From: Clostridia bacterium
GTDB lineage: Bacteria; Bacillota; Clostridia; Christensenellales; Aristaeellaceae
Length of the DNA: 64,000 bases
Direction of reading: 5' to 3'
NCBI GenBank assembly: GCA_017448975.1
Contig: JAFSKN010000037.1
Coordinates: 1-64,000, forward strand
In this document: piece after piece, positions 7,418 to 16,194 of the stretch
Numbering within the stretch: position 1 is the first letter of the stretch
How the letters are laid out: each line of letters starts with the position of its first letter
Program-made: the position numbers and the translations under genes
Notes under the pieces: model-generated
Databases searched by the model: none
Seen by the model: only the letters and a program-made list of their open reading frames with translations
What the model was told of the DNA's origin: nothing

Positions 7418-10045
7418 ATGAAACGCCGGATAACGGCAGCCCTGTGCTGCGTTCTGCTCCTGGCCGTGTGCGGAGTCGCTTTGGCGGATCAGGATTTTAC
7501 CTTCGCCGCGAAGGAGTATTCCATCTTTGAGGGCGAGACCCTGGAACTGGAGCTTCTCCGTCAGGGCGACGCCCTGGGGGGCGACGTCACGTGGAAGAGC
7601 GCTTCCCAGAAGACCGCCACCGTCAGCCCCGACGGCCTCGTTACAGGCCAGGGCAAGGGCGACACGGTCATTACCGCGGCCAGCAAGGTGAACGGCAAGA
7701 GTTACACCGCCAAAGCTATCATCCATGTGCTGCGCGCCGTGACCCAGGTGACGGTGGACGAAAAGGCCCTGACCGTCCTCGCGCCCGACGATCCGCTGCT
7801 GGCCGGACGGCTGGCCTACGAATTTGAGGACCCCCAGGAGGGGGAAACCATGCCGGTGCTCCTGCTCTATGTGAACCAGGAGACCGAAATCAAAACCTCC
7901 GCCCTGCCCAAGGACGCCAGCAACAGGCGCTGCATCCTGACCGCGGCAGACGAGAGCCTGGTGCAGGCGCGCGCCAACGTCCTCACCGCCAAAGCTGTGG
8001 GCGAAACGATCCTGACCGTCGCCAGCCAGTCCAATCCCGAAGTGGCGGTGCGGTATCACGTCTACTGCGTAAAGCGGACGCGCTCCATTGCCATCAGTTT
8101 TGATAAGAAGGCTGTGGGCGTGGGCGGAACGGCCCTGGCGGCCGCCGTCTTTACCCCCGATGACACCACCATTCAGGATGTGGTCTGGTCTACCACCACC
8201 CCCAGGATCATTTCCATCAGCGAAACGGGCGTGATCACCGGGCTGGCCAAGGGCGTGGGCCAGGTAAGGGCCAAGGCCGCGGACGGCAGCGGCAAGTTTG
8301 CCGAGGCCACGATCAACGTGCAGCAGATGCCGGAAAGCATTGCCCTGACCAGCAAGAATTCCTCGCTCTTTGTGGGGGGCAGCATCCTCGTCACGGCCAA
8401 GGTCCAGCCCGGCACCGCCAACAACAAAAAGGTGGTGTGGACTTCTTCCGATCCCGCCGTCGCCACGGTCAACAGTGAAGGCCGCGTCACCGGCAAAGGC
8501 CGGGGTACGGTTGTCATCACCTGTACCGCCGATGCCGATCCTGCCGTCACAGCGGAAATGGTGCTGACGGTGGGTCAGCAGGTCACCGCCATCAAGGCGG
8601 ACCCGAAGAACGTGACCGTGCCCGTGGGAAGACAGCTCCTGCTGAACTGGACGGTGCAGCCCGCGAATGCCAATAACCAGAACGTGACGTTCACCTCCTC
8701 CGCCCCCCGCATCGCCGCCGTGGACGCATACGGCATCGTGGAGGGCCTGGCGCGGGGCGAGGCGACCATCACCATCAAGGCCACCGACGGTTCCAACCGC
8801 ACCGCCACTGTGCGGGTGACGGTCACCCAGCTGCCGGAATCCGTCTCCATCAAGCAGAGCAGCGTGGCGGTTTACACGGGCCGGAGCATCCAGCTCACCA
8901 GCACGGTGCTGCCCGCCAATACCAACAACAAGCGGGTGACTTGGAGCGTGGCGGACCCGTCCATCGCCACCGTCAATAAAGAGGGCCGCGTTACCGGCGT
9001 CAAGGCGGGCACCACCACGGTGATCTGCGCTTCGGAAGAGGAACCGTCGCTGACCGCCGCCTGCCAGGTGATTGTCAATCAGCATGTGACCGGCATCACC
9101 GTCAGCCCCGCCCAGCTGAACCTCCGGGTGGGGGAAAGCGCCCGCATTTCCTGGCTCGTATCCCCCGAGGACGCCACGGACAAGACTGTAAGCTTTACCA
9201 GCGGCAACACCCGGATCGCCACAGTGGATCCCGACGGCACCATTCACGCCCTCAAGCGCGGCGACGCCAACATCACCGTGAAGGCCAACGACGGCTCGGG
9301 CAAGACCGCCCGCGTCAAGGTCAGCGTGATCCAGCCCGTGACCGGCGTGCATATGGGCAGGCAGGAATACGTGCTGGATCCCGACGAATCCCTGACCATC
9401 ACGGCGGTGCTTGAACCCAGCGACGCCAGCAACACCAACATGAGCTGGGTATCCACCGACGAGCGCATCGCCACGGTGAAGGGCAAAACCAACAAGCCGC
9501 GGGTGTACGGCCATGCCTGGGGCGAGACCTACATGATCGGCACCACCGAGGACGGCGGCTTTGTCACCAGCTGCCGCGTGCGCGTGGGCACTTACCGCAA
9601 GGCCCTGACCATCACCGATTTCTATCTGGACGGCAACGCGCCCAAGATCTCCATCCGGAACAACAGCAACATGAACATGGCCCGGATCTATTTCATGATC
9701 GAGCTCTACGACGATTATGACAATCCGATCATCTGCACCACGGAAAACAGCCACATCTTCACCGGCTACTACATCGACACCCTGGGCGAAGGGCGCACCA
9801 CGCGCCACGGACGCTTCCACTTCGATAACTATGTGCAGCCCGGCACCAAGATCGGCTACATGGTGTTTACCCTGACCGGTTACCGCACCGATGAGGGCTT
9901 CAGGTACACCTATCAGGGGGATGATATCCTGCGCATGACCTATATGGCGGACAGCTACATCGGCCCCTATACGGAGGACGATTATCACGACGATGATGAA
10001 CAGCCCGATGAACAGCCCGATGAACAGGTTGAACCCAGCATTTGA
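7418..10045 (+). CDS. Secreted multi-domain bacterial Ig-like (Big-2) protein
   Basis: An 875-residue exported protein. A signal peptide (MKRRITAALCCVLLL... to about ALA-DQ) is followed by roughly seven Big-2 domains of about 80-85 residues, each with the pattern W-x-S-x-[DN]-x-x-x-A-T-V and G-x-V-x-G-x-x-x-G-x-x-x-I. After residue 725 a different domain begins (TITDFYLDGNAPKISIRN...), probably a beta fold, and the end is acidic with a DEQP-type repeat (DDDEQPDEQPDEQ). No LPxTG sorting motif or C-terminal membrane helix is seen, so it is probably released or bound non-covalently to the surface. Big-2 domains usually act as spacers or carbohydrate binders. The ATG at 7418 has AGGAGGGA 8 bases upstream; an in-frame TTG at 7412 is less likely. 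It stands alone before rpsT. Confidence 0.88.
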   Translation: MKRRITAALCCVLLLAVCGVALADQDFTFAAKEYSIFEGETLELELLRQGDALGGDVTWKSASQKTATVSPDGLVTGQGKGDTVITAASKVNGKSYTAKAIIHVLRAVTQVTVDEKALTVLAPDDPLLAGRLAYEFEDPQEGETMPVLLLYVNQETEIKTSALPKDASNRRCILTAADESLVQARANVLTAKAVGETILTVASQSNPEVAVRYHVYCVKRTRSIAISFDKKAVGVGGTALAAAVFTPDDTTIQDVVWSTTTPRIISISETGVITGLAKGVGQVRAKAADGSGKFAEATINVQQMPESIALTSKNSSLFVGGSILVTAKVQPGTANNKKVVWTSSDPAVATVNSEGRVTGKGRGTVVITCTADADPAVTAEMVLTVGQQVTAIKADPKNVTVPVGRQLLLNWTVQPANANNQNVTFTSSAPRIAAVDAYGIVEGLARGEATITIKATDGSNRTATVRVTVTQLPESVSIKQSSVAVYTGRSIQLTSTVLPANTNNKRVTWSVADPSIATVNKEGRVTGVKAGTTTVICASEEEPSLTAACQVIVNQHVTGITVSPAQLNLRVGESARISWLVSPEDATDKTVSFTSGNTRIATVDPDGTIHALKRGDANITVKANDGSGKTARVKVSVIQPVTGVHMGRQEYVLDPDESLTITAVLEPSDASNTNMSWVSTDERIATVKGKTNKPRVYGHAWGETYMIGTTEDGGFVTSCRVRVGTYRKALTITDFYLDGNAPKISIRNNSNMNMARIYFMIELYDDYDNPIICTTENSHIFTGYYIDTLGEGRTTRHGRFHFDNYVQPGTKIGYMVFTLTGYRTDEGFRYTYQGDDILRMTYMADSYIGPYTEDDYHDDDEQPDEQPDEQVEPSI

Positions 10046-10089
10046 TAACAAACGAATCTCACAAAATAAAAAAAGATGGAAAAAAGCCC

Positions 10090-10118
10090 TTGCGTTTTGT
10101 GCTTCTTTGTGGTAGAAT
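10090..10118 (+). promoter_or_regulatory. Promoter of rpsT
   Basis: TTGCGT at 10090-10095, 17 bases, TAGAAT at 10113-10118. Confidence 0.65.
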
Positions 10119-10165
10119 AACCGATGCTGATTATCAGCGAAGTACTCTTTAGGAGGTGAAGGAAG

Positions 10166-10435
10166 TTGCCGAACATTAAGTCCGCCATGAAGCGCGTGAA
10201 GGTGAGCAAGAAAAAGAACCTGCGGAATCGTATGGTGAAATCCGGCGTGAAGACCGCCGTGAAGAAGTATCAGGCCGTTCTGGCCGAGGGTGTCGCCCCC
10301 GCCGGCGCGCAGCTGAGCGCCACCACCTCCGCTATCGATAAAGCGGTTTCCAAGGGCGTTATGCACAAGAACACCGCGAACCGCAAAAAGGCCCGTCTGG
10401 CCAAGGCGCTTGCGAAAGCCAAGGCTAACGCTTAA
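10166..10435 (+). CDS. rpsT: 30S ribosomal protein S20
   Basis: An 89-residue, very basic protein typical of S20: PNIKSAMKRVKVSKKKNLRN at the start, a central SAIDKAVSKGVMHKNTANRKK segment and an Ala/Lys-rich helix at the end. S20 binds 16S rRNA helix 44 and the 5' domain. Translation starts at TTG with AGGAGGTGAAGG just upstream; a TTG start is recurrent for rpsT and may relate to feedback control. Own promoter and terminator make it a single-gene unit. Confidence 0.96.
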   Translation: MPNIKSAMKRVKVSKKKNLRNRMVKSGVKTAVKKYQAVLAEGVAPAGAQLSATTSAIDKAVSKGVMHKNTANRKKARLAKALAKAKANA

Positions 10436-10450
10436 TTGCCTGCCCCACGT

Positions 10451-10474
10451 AACCCGCTTTTTGGCGGGTTTTTT
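10451..10474 (+). terminator. Terminator of rpsT
   Basis: AACCCGC at 10451-10457 and GCGGGTT at 10464-10470 with a T run to 10474. Confidence 0.85.
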
Positions 10475-10493
10475 CTTTGCGAAGGAGAAAGAA

Positions 10494-11051
10494 ATGAACC
10501 GCATCATCGCCTTCGACGTGGAAACGCCCAACAGCTATAATGACCGCATGAGCGCCATCGGCATCGCGGTGATCCAGGACGGCCAGATTTTCCGCACCTG
10601 GAGCACCCTGGTGAACCCGGAGACCCATTTCGACGCCTTCAATATTCAATTGACCGGCATTTCTCCCGAGATGGTGGCGACCGCGCCCACCTTTCCCCAG
10701 CTGTGGGACAGGATCGGCCGGTTCATGCAAAGCGGCTTGCTGCTGGCCCATAACGCGCCCTTCGATATGCGGGTGCTGGCCTGCTGTCTCCAGGATTACG
10801 GCATTCCCGCCCCCGCGTTCCTGCCCTATGCCTGCACCGTGCAGATGGGGCGGCGGTGCTATCCCTATTTGCCCAATCACAAGCTGAATACCCTGTGCGA
10901 CGCCCTGGGCATCCCCCTGGATCACCACAAGGCGGACAGCGACAGCCGCGCCTGCGCGGAGCTGCTGCTCAATTATCTGGATCACGGCCTCAACCTGAAC
11001 CAATACCGCCGGATGTTCGATATGCGGGCCATGTGCACGGTAAAAAAGTGA
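10494..11051 (+). CDS. DnaQ-family (DEDD) 3'-5' exonuclease
   Basis: A 185-residue stand-alone exonuclease of the DEDDh family. Motif I FDVET carries the first Asp and Glu (residues 8 and 10), motif II NAPFDMRVL carries the second Asp, and motif III HHKADSDSRA carries the catalytic His and last Asp. Such proteins trim single-stranded DNA or RNA and resemble the proofreading subunit of DNA polymerase III, but this one lacks a polymerase fusion. GAAGGAG precedes the ATG at 10494. It is read out of the rpsT terminator region and has no obvious partner gene. Confidence 0.88.
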   Translation: MNRIIAFDVETPNSYNDRMSAIGIAVIQDGQIFRTWSTLVNPETHFDAFNIQLTGISPEMVATAPTFPQLWDRIGRFMQSGLLLAHNAPFDMRVLACCLQDYGIPAPAFLPYACTVQMGRRCYPYLPNHKLNTLCDALGIPLDHHKADSDSRACAELLLNYLDHGLNLNQYRRMFDMRAMCTVKK

Positions 11052-11150
11052 AAAGTGGAATTTCATTGTGTGAACGATTTTGCGGCCATCTGGCAGCTCA
11101 CCGTCCATTCAAATCTCCACTTTTCACTTTTTCATTTCCACTTTCGGAAC

Positions 11151-12764
11151 TCATGCTTTCCGCTCCGCCGTAAACCGGAATACGTTCCAGGAGGCTTTTT
11201 CCAGCTTAGCGGAGAGAATGCCGCCGTCGCAGCGGGTGTCGGTCACGGTGAGGGGAATCAGGGCGTCCGAACGCTCAAAGGTGTTGGCGGCGTCGGGGCT
11301 GCCGGCGTGCATTTCGATGTGTTCCAGGAAGGTATAGCCTTCAAAGCCCCGGGCGTCCATGGTGAGCTGCTGGGCTTCCTCCAGATCGGCGTTGATGACG
11401 AAAACCGTCAGTTCTCCGGCTTCTTCGTTCAGGGCGGCGGCGGCCTGAACGGTGTCCGCGCCGGTAAAGCCGCCGTACTGGTTCATATCGTCGATGGCAT
11501 AGCCCTGCACGTCGTATTGATCGCAGACCACGGGGCACAGCAGCGCTTCGCCCTTGGCCCACTGGATCATCTGGGTGAAGGGATAATAGGCCGCGCCCTT
11601 CCAGACGTGCTCCCGGTCCGTGCGGCACAGGCAGCTCAGGCCCCCGGTGGCGCAGCCGATCTTGATGCGGTCAGCGTGGCGCAGCAGCACAAGCAGGGTG
11701 CTGGCCGTGCCTAAGGCGGACAGCATTTCGTTGCCCATGGGAGGATGGCGGCGGGTGGACCAGTCGTCCGGGTCGTGACGCACATAGGTCCTGTTGGGGT
11801 CGAACAAGCCGAACATGTCCGCGTTCTGCCGTCCGGCCAGGCCCAAATGCGCTTCGCCCCGGGGCCGGAACATGCTGCCGTATTCGTCAAAGGCCAGCAG
11901 CATGGTTTTTTTGGTGCGCAGCTTGGTTTTCAGGTAATCGCACAGGGCGATTTCGGTGCGGATGTAGTCTTCAAAGGCCAGATATCCCGCCAGCAGGGCA
12001 TGGGGCAAATCCGGCGGCGCGCTGTGGTAATGGTGGAGGGAAATGTAGTCCACGGCACTGTAACATTCCTCCAGTACCTGCATATCCCAGTCGGGATAAT
12101 GGTTCAGGAAGGGGGAGGAGGAAACGCAGGCCACGGTTTCGATCTTGGGATCGATCCATTTCATGGCCTTGCTGGCCTCGTGGGCCAGGACGCCGTAGCC
12201 CCGGGGGTCCTTTTCCCGGGAGCCGATCTGCCAGGGGCCGTCCATTTCGTTGCCCAAGCACCAGGTTTTCACGTTGTAGGGCTGGGCGTGGCCGTTCTTT
12301 TTCCGCAGGTCGCTCCACCAGGAGCCGCCGGAAAAATTGGTGTACTCCACGCAGTCCATGGCGTCCTGAATGCTGCCGGTGGCCAGATTCACGGTATATA
12401 CCGGCTCCGTGCCCGCCTTTTCCGCCCATTGCAGGTATTCGTCGTGGCCCACGTCGTTGGGGATGTACTGGAACCAGGCGGGGTCCAAGTGGACTTTGCG
12501 CTGCTCGCGTGGACCGATGGAATCCTTCCACTGCCAGCCGGACACGAAATTGCCGCCGGGCAGGCGCACGCAGGGCAGGCCCGTTTCTTTCAGCGCCTCA
12601 TAATAATCCCGCCGCAGGCCCTGTTCGTCGGCCTGGGGATGCTTGGGGTTGTACATGCTGCCGTTCACCATGGAGCCGATGGGCTCCAGAAACGCGCCGA
12701 ACAGCCGGGGAGAAATGCTTCCGATTTTGTAATCGGGGTGCAGGGTCAGTTTGGCCTTTTTCAT
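11151..12764 (-). CDS. GH51 alpha-L-arabinofuranosidase
   Basis: A 537-residue intracellular glycoside hydrolase that removes alpha-L-arabinofuranosyl side groups from arabinoxylan or arabinan fragments. The acid/base Glu is about residue 173 in LGNEMDG and the nucleophile about 294 in AFDEYG; GH51 enzymes have exactly this NE/DE pair. RLPGGNFVSGW and SLHHYH are other family motifs. A beta-sandwich follows after residue 390. No signal peptide. The ATG at 12764 is chosen since AAAGGA lies 8 bases upstream. Its 5' leader holds a strong hairpin (12790-12819), and a promoter with an adjoining palindrome lies at 12884-12923. It is not clustered with other sugar genes. Confidence 0.92.
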   Translation of the reverse strand: MKKAKLTLHPDYKIGSISPRLFGAFLEPIGSMVNGSMYNPKHPQADEQGLRRDYYEALKETGLPCVRLPGGNFVSGWQWKDSIGPREQRKVHLDPAWFQYIPNDVGHDEYLQWAEKAGTEPVYTVNLATGSIQDAMDCVEYTNFSGGSWWSDLRKKNGHAQPYNVKTWCLGNEMDGPWQIGSREKDPRGYGVLAHEASKAMKWIDPKIETVACVSSSPFLNHYPDWDMQVLEECYSAVDYISLHHYHSAPPDLPHALLAGYLAFEDYIRTEIALCDYLKTKLRTKKTMLLAFDEYGSMFRPRGEAHLGLAGRQNADMFGLFDPNRTYVRHDPDDWSTRRHPPMGNEMLSALGTASTLLVLLRHADRIKIGCATGGLSCLCRTDREHVWKGAAYYPFTQMIQWAKGEALLCPVVCDQYDVQGYAIDDMNQYGGFTGADTVQAAAALNEEAGELTVFVINADLEEAQQLTMDARGFEGYTFLEHIEMHAGSPDAANTFERSDALIPLTVTDTRCDGGILSAKLEKASWNVFRFTAERKA

Positions 12765-12883
12765 GAAATTCATCCTTTCAAACGTAACGCCCGCCGCTTT
12801 TCCATTCGGAAGCGGCGGGACGGCCAACCGCGCTGAACGCTTCTCTGCGCCTTCGGCCGCGCGCCGGTTGCCTTGCTATCATC

Positions 12884-12923
12884 ATTATACCAGACCGAGC
12901 TTGTGATTTCAACAAAGCGCTTT
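12884..12923 (-). promoter_or_regulatory. GH51 promoter with LacI-type palindrome
   Basis: On the minus strand: TTGAAA (12912-12907), 17 bases, TATAAT (12889-12884) with an extended TGG. Just upstream, AAAGCGCTTT at 12914-12923 is a perfect palindrome of the kind bound by LacI-family or CcpA-like regulators. The promoter is well supported; the regulator is a guess. Confidence 0.6.
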
Positions 12924-12941
12924 TCAAAAGCCGCCCTGTTT

Positions 12942-13166
12942 GTTACTACTCAGCCTTCGGCTTCGTAGTAACACGCGGGCGGGGATTCCATCCCCCCCCC
13001 GCGAATCCGCAGCCTCAATGGTCGCAACTCCCCTTCATGGGGAGATTGCTCCCTTTCGGCTGATCTCACCGCCGATGAAATTCCCGCCGCAGGCGGCCAT
13101 CGGCGGTTCGTCCCCCCCGCACGGTTTTTCCTCTCGCACCTTCGGTGCTCCCGGGCGGAAAAACCG
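12942..13166 (+). repeat. Structured intergenic repeat, copy C
   Basis: Same hairpin chain and linkers as copies A and B: GTTACTAC/GTAGTAAC at 12942-12972, a GC-rich stem at about 12973-13003, GCAACTCCCC/GGGGAGATTGC at 13024-13049, ACCGCCGATGA at 13068-13078 with CATCGGCGGT at 13098-13107 around CCGCC/GGCGG, and CGGTTTTTCC/GGAAAAACCG at 13122-13166. A further GC-rich hairpin and the tail at 13247-13283 match, inverted, 32076-32112. Lies between the GH51 gene and the type I restriction operon. Confidence 0.75.
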
Positions 13167-13376
13167 CAAGGAAGGAAAATTTCATCTGGTCGTCTGCGCT
13201 CCCGCCTGAAATTTTCTGGTCGGGGCCTTCCGGCCCGGCCTCCGCTGAAAATATGCCAAAGGGCAAATGGTGATAAAGACCCCTTCTGAAAACTACAACA
13301 ATAAGCCGATTGACCGTAGTGCTAAACCTAAGAAAATCATCTTCGCATAAAGGAAATACAAAAATCAAGTCACGGC

Positions 13377-13420
13377 AAGCCGTCAGGAAGATTTTCAAGC
13401 CTGACGGCTTCCTTTATTTC
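13377..13420 (+). terminator. Strong terminator-like hairpin
   Basis: AAGCCGTCAGG at 13377-13387 pairs perfectly with CCTGACGGCTT at 13400-13410, followed by CCTTTATTT. No gene is seen directly upstream on this strand, so it either insulates the defence island from the repeat or ends a short untranslated RNA from 13285-13410. Confidence 0.6.
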
Positions 13421-13431
13421 AATAATCTATA

Positions 13432-13460
13432 TTGATTTTATTCGCTTCAGCGCTTATAAT
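13432..13460 (+). promoter_or_regulatory. Promoter of the type I restriction operon
   Basis: TTGATT at 13432-13437, 17 bases, TATAAT at 13455-13460; 45 bases before the disrupted HTH gene and upstream of hsdM. Confidence 0.6.
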
Positions 13461-13504
13461 GATTGTAAACTATTAAAGCACTTTTTCAAAGAGAGAGGAT
13501 TCTT

Positions 13505-13708
13505 ATGGCGTTATTATCCGTATCACAGACCGCGGAACGGTGGGGCATTTCTCCGTGAAGGATTCAGGTGCTGTGCGGGGAAGGAAGAATTCCCTCCGCT
13601 GTACGCGTGGGTCACGCCTGGGTGATCCCGGACAGCGCTGAAAAACCAGACGATGCGAGGATCAAAAGCGGCAGGTATGTCAAGACGCTGAAAACAGATG
13701 AAAAATGA
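13505..13708 (+). pseudogene. Small helix-turn-helix gene with internal TGA stop
   Basis: From the ATG at 13505 (GAGAGAGGA upstream) the frame reads a short HTH protein, ALLSVSQTAERWGIS, meets TGA at 13556-13558 where an Arg (CGA) is expected, and continues as RIQVLCGEGRIPS, VGHAWVIPD, up to a second stop at 13706-13708. The full 67-codon frame resembles the small MerR/HTH_17-type proteins often found beside mobile genes in Clostridia. A single C-to-T change explains the loss. It was probably the first gene of the operon before hsdM and may have been its regulator. Confidence 0.75.
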
Positions 13709-13749
13709 ATGACCTGCAAAATACAAACGGATGAACAGGGGCTGCACTT

Positions 13750-16194
13750 ATGGCAATCAAGAAAAACGAGCTGTACAGTTCTTTATGGGCCAGCTGCGAC
13801 AAACTGCGCGGCGGCATGGACGCATCGCAGTACAAGGATTATATTCTGACATTGCTGTTCGTGAAATACGTTACGGACAAGTTCAAGGGCGTCAAGTACG
13901 CGGACATCACCGTGCCTGAGGGCGGCAGTTTTGACGATATCGCTGCGCTGAAAGGCACCAAGAACATCGGTGAGGGCATTGACAAAATCATCGCCAAGCT
14001 GGCGGAAGCCAACGAGCTGCGCGGCGTGATCGACAACGCCCATTTCAACGACGAAGCCAAGCTGGGCAAGGGCCAGGAAATGGTGGACAAGCTTACCGGC
14101 CTGATCGCCATTTTCCAGCGGGACGAGTTCAATTTCAAGAACAACAAAGCGGGTGGCGACGATATTTTGGGCGACGCCTATGAATACCTGATGCGCAATT
14201 TTGCCACGGAAAGCGGAAAGAGCAAGGGACAATTCTATACGCCCGCCGAAGTATCCCGCATTCTTGCCAAAGTGGTGGGCATCGACCGGATCACCGAGCG
14301 CACGGAGAATTATTCGGTGTATGATCCCGCCTGCGGTTCCGGTTCGCTGCTGATCCGCGCTGCGGACGAAGCGCCTTTTGAAATCGCCATCTACGGCCAG
14401 GAAAAGGAAACCACCACCGCCGGTCTCGCCAAAATGAACCTGGTGCTGCACAACAAGGCGGCGGGCGATATAAAGGCCGCCAACACCTTTTCCGATCCCC
14501 AGTACTTTGAGGAAGGCTCCAACGACGAAGTGCTCAAGCGCTTCGACTTCGCGGTGGTCAATCCTCCTTTCTCCCTGAAAAACTGGACGGACGGCCTGAA
14601 GGATTACGGACGGTTTGACGGCTACGGCGACAGGCCGCCGGAAAAGAACGGCGACTTTGCGTGGCTTCTGCACATTCTGAAATCCCTGAAATCCACCGGC
14701 AAAGCGGCGGTGATCCTGCCCCATGGGGTGCTGTTCCGGGGCAACGCCGAAGCGACCATCCGCAAGGTCATCATTGATAAAGGGTACATCAAAGGCATCA
14801 TCGGCCTGCCCGCCAATCTGTTTTACGGCACGGGCATTCCCGCCTGCATCCTGGTGATCGACAAATCCGACGCGGACGAGCGCCAGGGCATTTTCATGAT
14901 CGACGCCAGCCACGATTATATCAAGGACGGCAACAAGAACCGCCTGCGGGAGCGGGACATTTACAAGATCGTGACCACCTTCAACCAGCGCATCACCGAC
15001 GATCCCAAGTATGCCCGGTTCGTGCCCAACGACGAAATCAAAATTAAAAACGAATACAATCTGAACATTCCCCGCTATATCGACAGCAGCACGCCGGAGG
15101 ACGAGCAGGACATCAACGCCCATCTGCACGGCGGCATTCCGGCGGCGGACGTGGATTCCATGGCCAAGTATTGGGCGCTGTTCCCGGGTCTCAAGGACAA
15201 GCTGTTTTCCGTGCTGCGTCCTGGCTACTATCAATTGAATATCCCCAAGGATGACGTGCGGAACACGGTGTATAACGATGCCGAATTTTCCCGCTACGCT
15301 GACCGCATCGACGCCGCTTTCTCCGCCTGGCAGCAGGAAGTAGACGGCGATCTGCGTCATATTGGCGGCGATGTGGACGTGAAGCGGTTCATTGTGGCGC
15401 TGGCGGAAAAGCTGATTGCCCGATACGCGGACATCGAACTGGTGGACAAGTACGACGTATACGAAGTGCTGCTTTCCTATTGGCAGACCACCATGGCGGA
15501 CGACGTGTTCTTGCTGAAATATGACGGCTACGCTGCCGGGCGGGAAATAGAATACGATGTGGAGATCACCGAAACCAAGAAAGGCGAAAAGAAGGAGAAA
15601 ATCAAGGGCTGGGACGGCAAGCTGATTCCCAAGGCCATCATTGAAAAGGTGTATTTCTCCGCAGAACGGGCGAAGATCGACGAGGCCCAGCGCATTGCGG
15701 ATGAAACCCAGGCCCGCCTGGACGAAATGACGGAGGAGCAAACTGGGGAGGACGGCGTGCTGACGGACTGCCTGAACGATAACGACGCGCTGGACGCGAA
15801 AAAAGTGACGGCCAAGCTGAAAGAACTGAAAAAGACCGATCCCCAGGGGGAGGAAACCCGCGTCCTGGAAGAATACATTACCCTGACGAAAAAGGCCAAG
15901 GAGCAGGCCAAGCTGGTGCGGGATTTGTACGCCGCCCTGGAAAAGCTGGAAATGGAAAAATACCCCGCCCTGACGATAGAAGAAATCAAGGAATTGCTGG
16001 TCAACCGCAAATGGTACTATACCATCTTCGACGGCATCAAAGCCCTGTATGCCGCCACCTCCCACAGCATGGCGGGCCGCATCCTGGAATTGGCGGAGCG
16101 CTATGAACGCCCCCTGCCGGAGCTGGAAAAGGATGTGTCCGATTACGAGGCCAAAGTGAAGGCCCATTTGGAGAGGATGGGATTCACATGGTAA
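13750..16194 (+). CDS. hsdM: Type I restriction-modification methylase subunit HsdM
   Basis: An 814-residue N6-adenine methyltransferase. An HsdM N-terminal helical domain (1-140) is followed by the SAM-binding motif DPACGSGSLL near residue 191 and the catalytic NPPF at 270-273. The protein is longer than the usual 500-residue HsdM: after residue 480 it carries an extra charged, largely helical C-terminal region (to 814) that probably contacts HsdS. It works with two HsdM per HsdS to methylate the target, and with HsdR to cut unmodified DNA. GC-rich and codon-matched to hsdR, in contrast to the AT-rich hsdS between them. Overlaps hsdS by 7 bases. Confidence 0.95.
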   Translation: MAIKKNELYSSLWASCDKLRGGMDASQYKDYILTLLFVKYVTDKFKGVKYADITVPEGGSFDDIAALKGTKNIGEGIDKIIAKLAEANELRGVIDNAHFNDEAKLGKGQEMVDKLTGLIAIFQRDEFNFKNNKAGGDDILGDAYEYLMRNFATESGKSKGQFYTPAEVSRILAKVVGIDRITERTENYSVYDPACGSGSLLIRAADEAPFEIAIYGQEKETTTAGLAKMNLVLHNKAAGDIKAANTFSDPQYFEEGSNDEVLKRFDFAVVNPPFSLKNWTDGLKDYGRFDGYGDRPPEKNGDFAWLLHILKSLKSTGKAAVILPHGVLFRGNAEATIRKVIIDKGYIKGIIGLPANLFYGTGIPACILVIDKSDADERQGIFMIDASHDYIKDGNKNRLRERDIYKIVTTFNQRITDDPKYARFVPNDEIKIKNEYNLNIPRYIDSSTPEDEQDINAHLHGGIPAADVDSMAKYWALFPGLKDKLFSVLRPGYYQLNIPKDDVRNTVYNDAEFSRYADRIDAAFSAWQQEVDGDLRHIGGDVDVKRFIVALAEKLIARYADIELVDKYDVYEVLLSYWQTTMADDVFLLKYDGYAAGREIEYDVEITETKKGEKKEKIKGWDGKLIPKAIIEKVYFSAERAKIDEAQRIADETQARLDEMTEEQTGEDGVLTDCLNDNDALDAKKVTAKLKELKKTDPQGEETRVLEEYITLTKKAKEQAKLVRDLYAALEKLEMEKYPALTIEEIKELLVNRKWYYTIFDGIKALYAATSHSMAGRILELAERYERPLPELEKDVSDYEAKVKAHLERMGFTW

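Noticed and set aside
7163..10531. Very long open frame on the minus strand opposite the Big-2 gene and rpsT
   Set aside because: It mirrors GC-rich codon bias of real plus-strand genes, has no protein-family features and covers rpsT and a promoter region.
13783..16167. Long minus-strand open frame opposite hsdM
   Set aside because: Shadow of a clear hsdM with intact motifs; composition explains the lack of stops.
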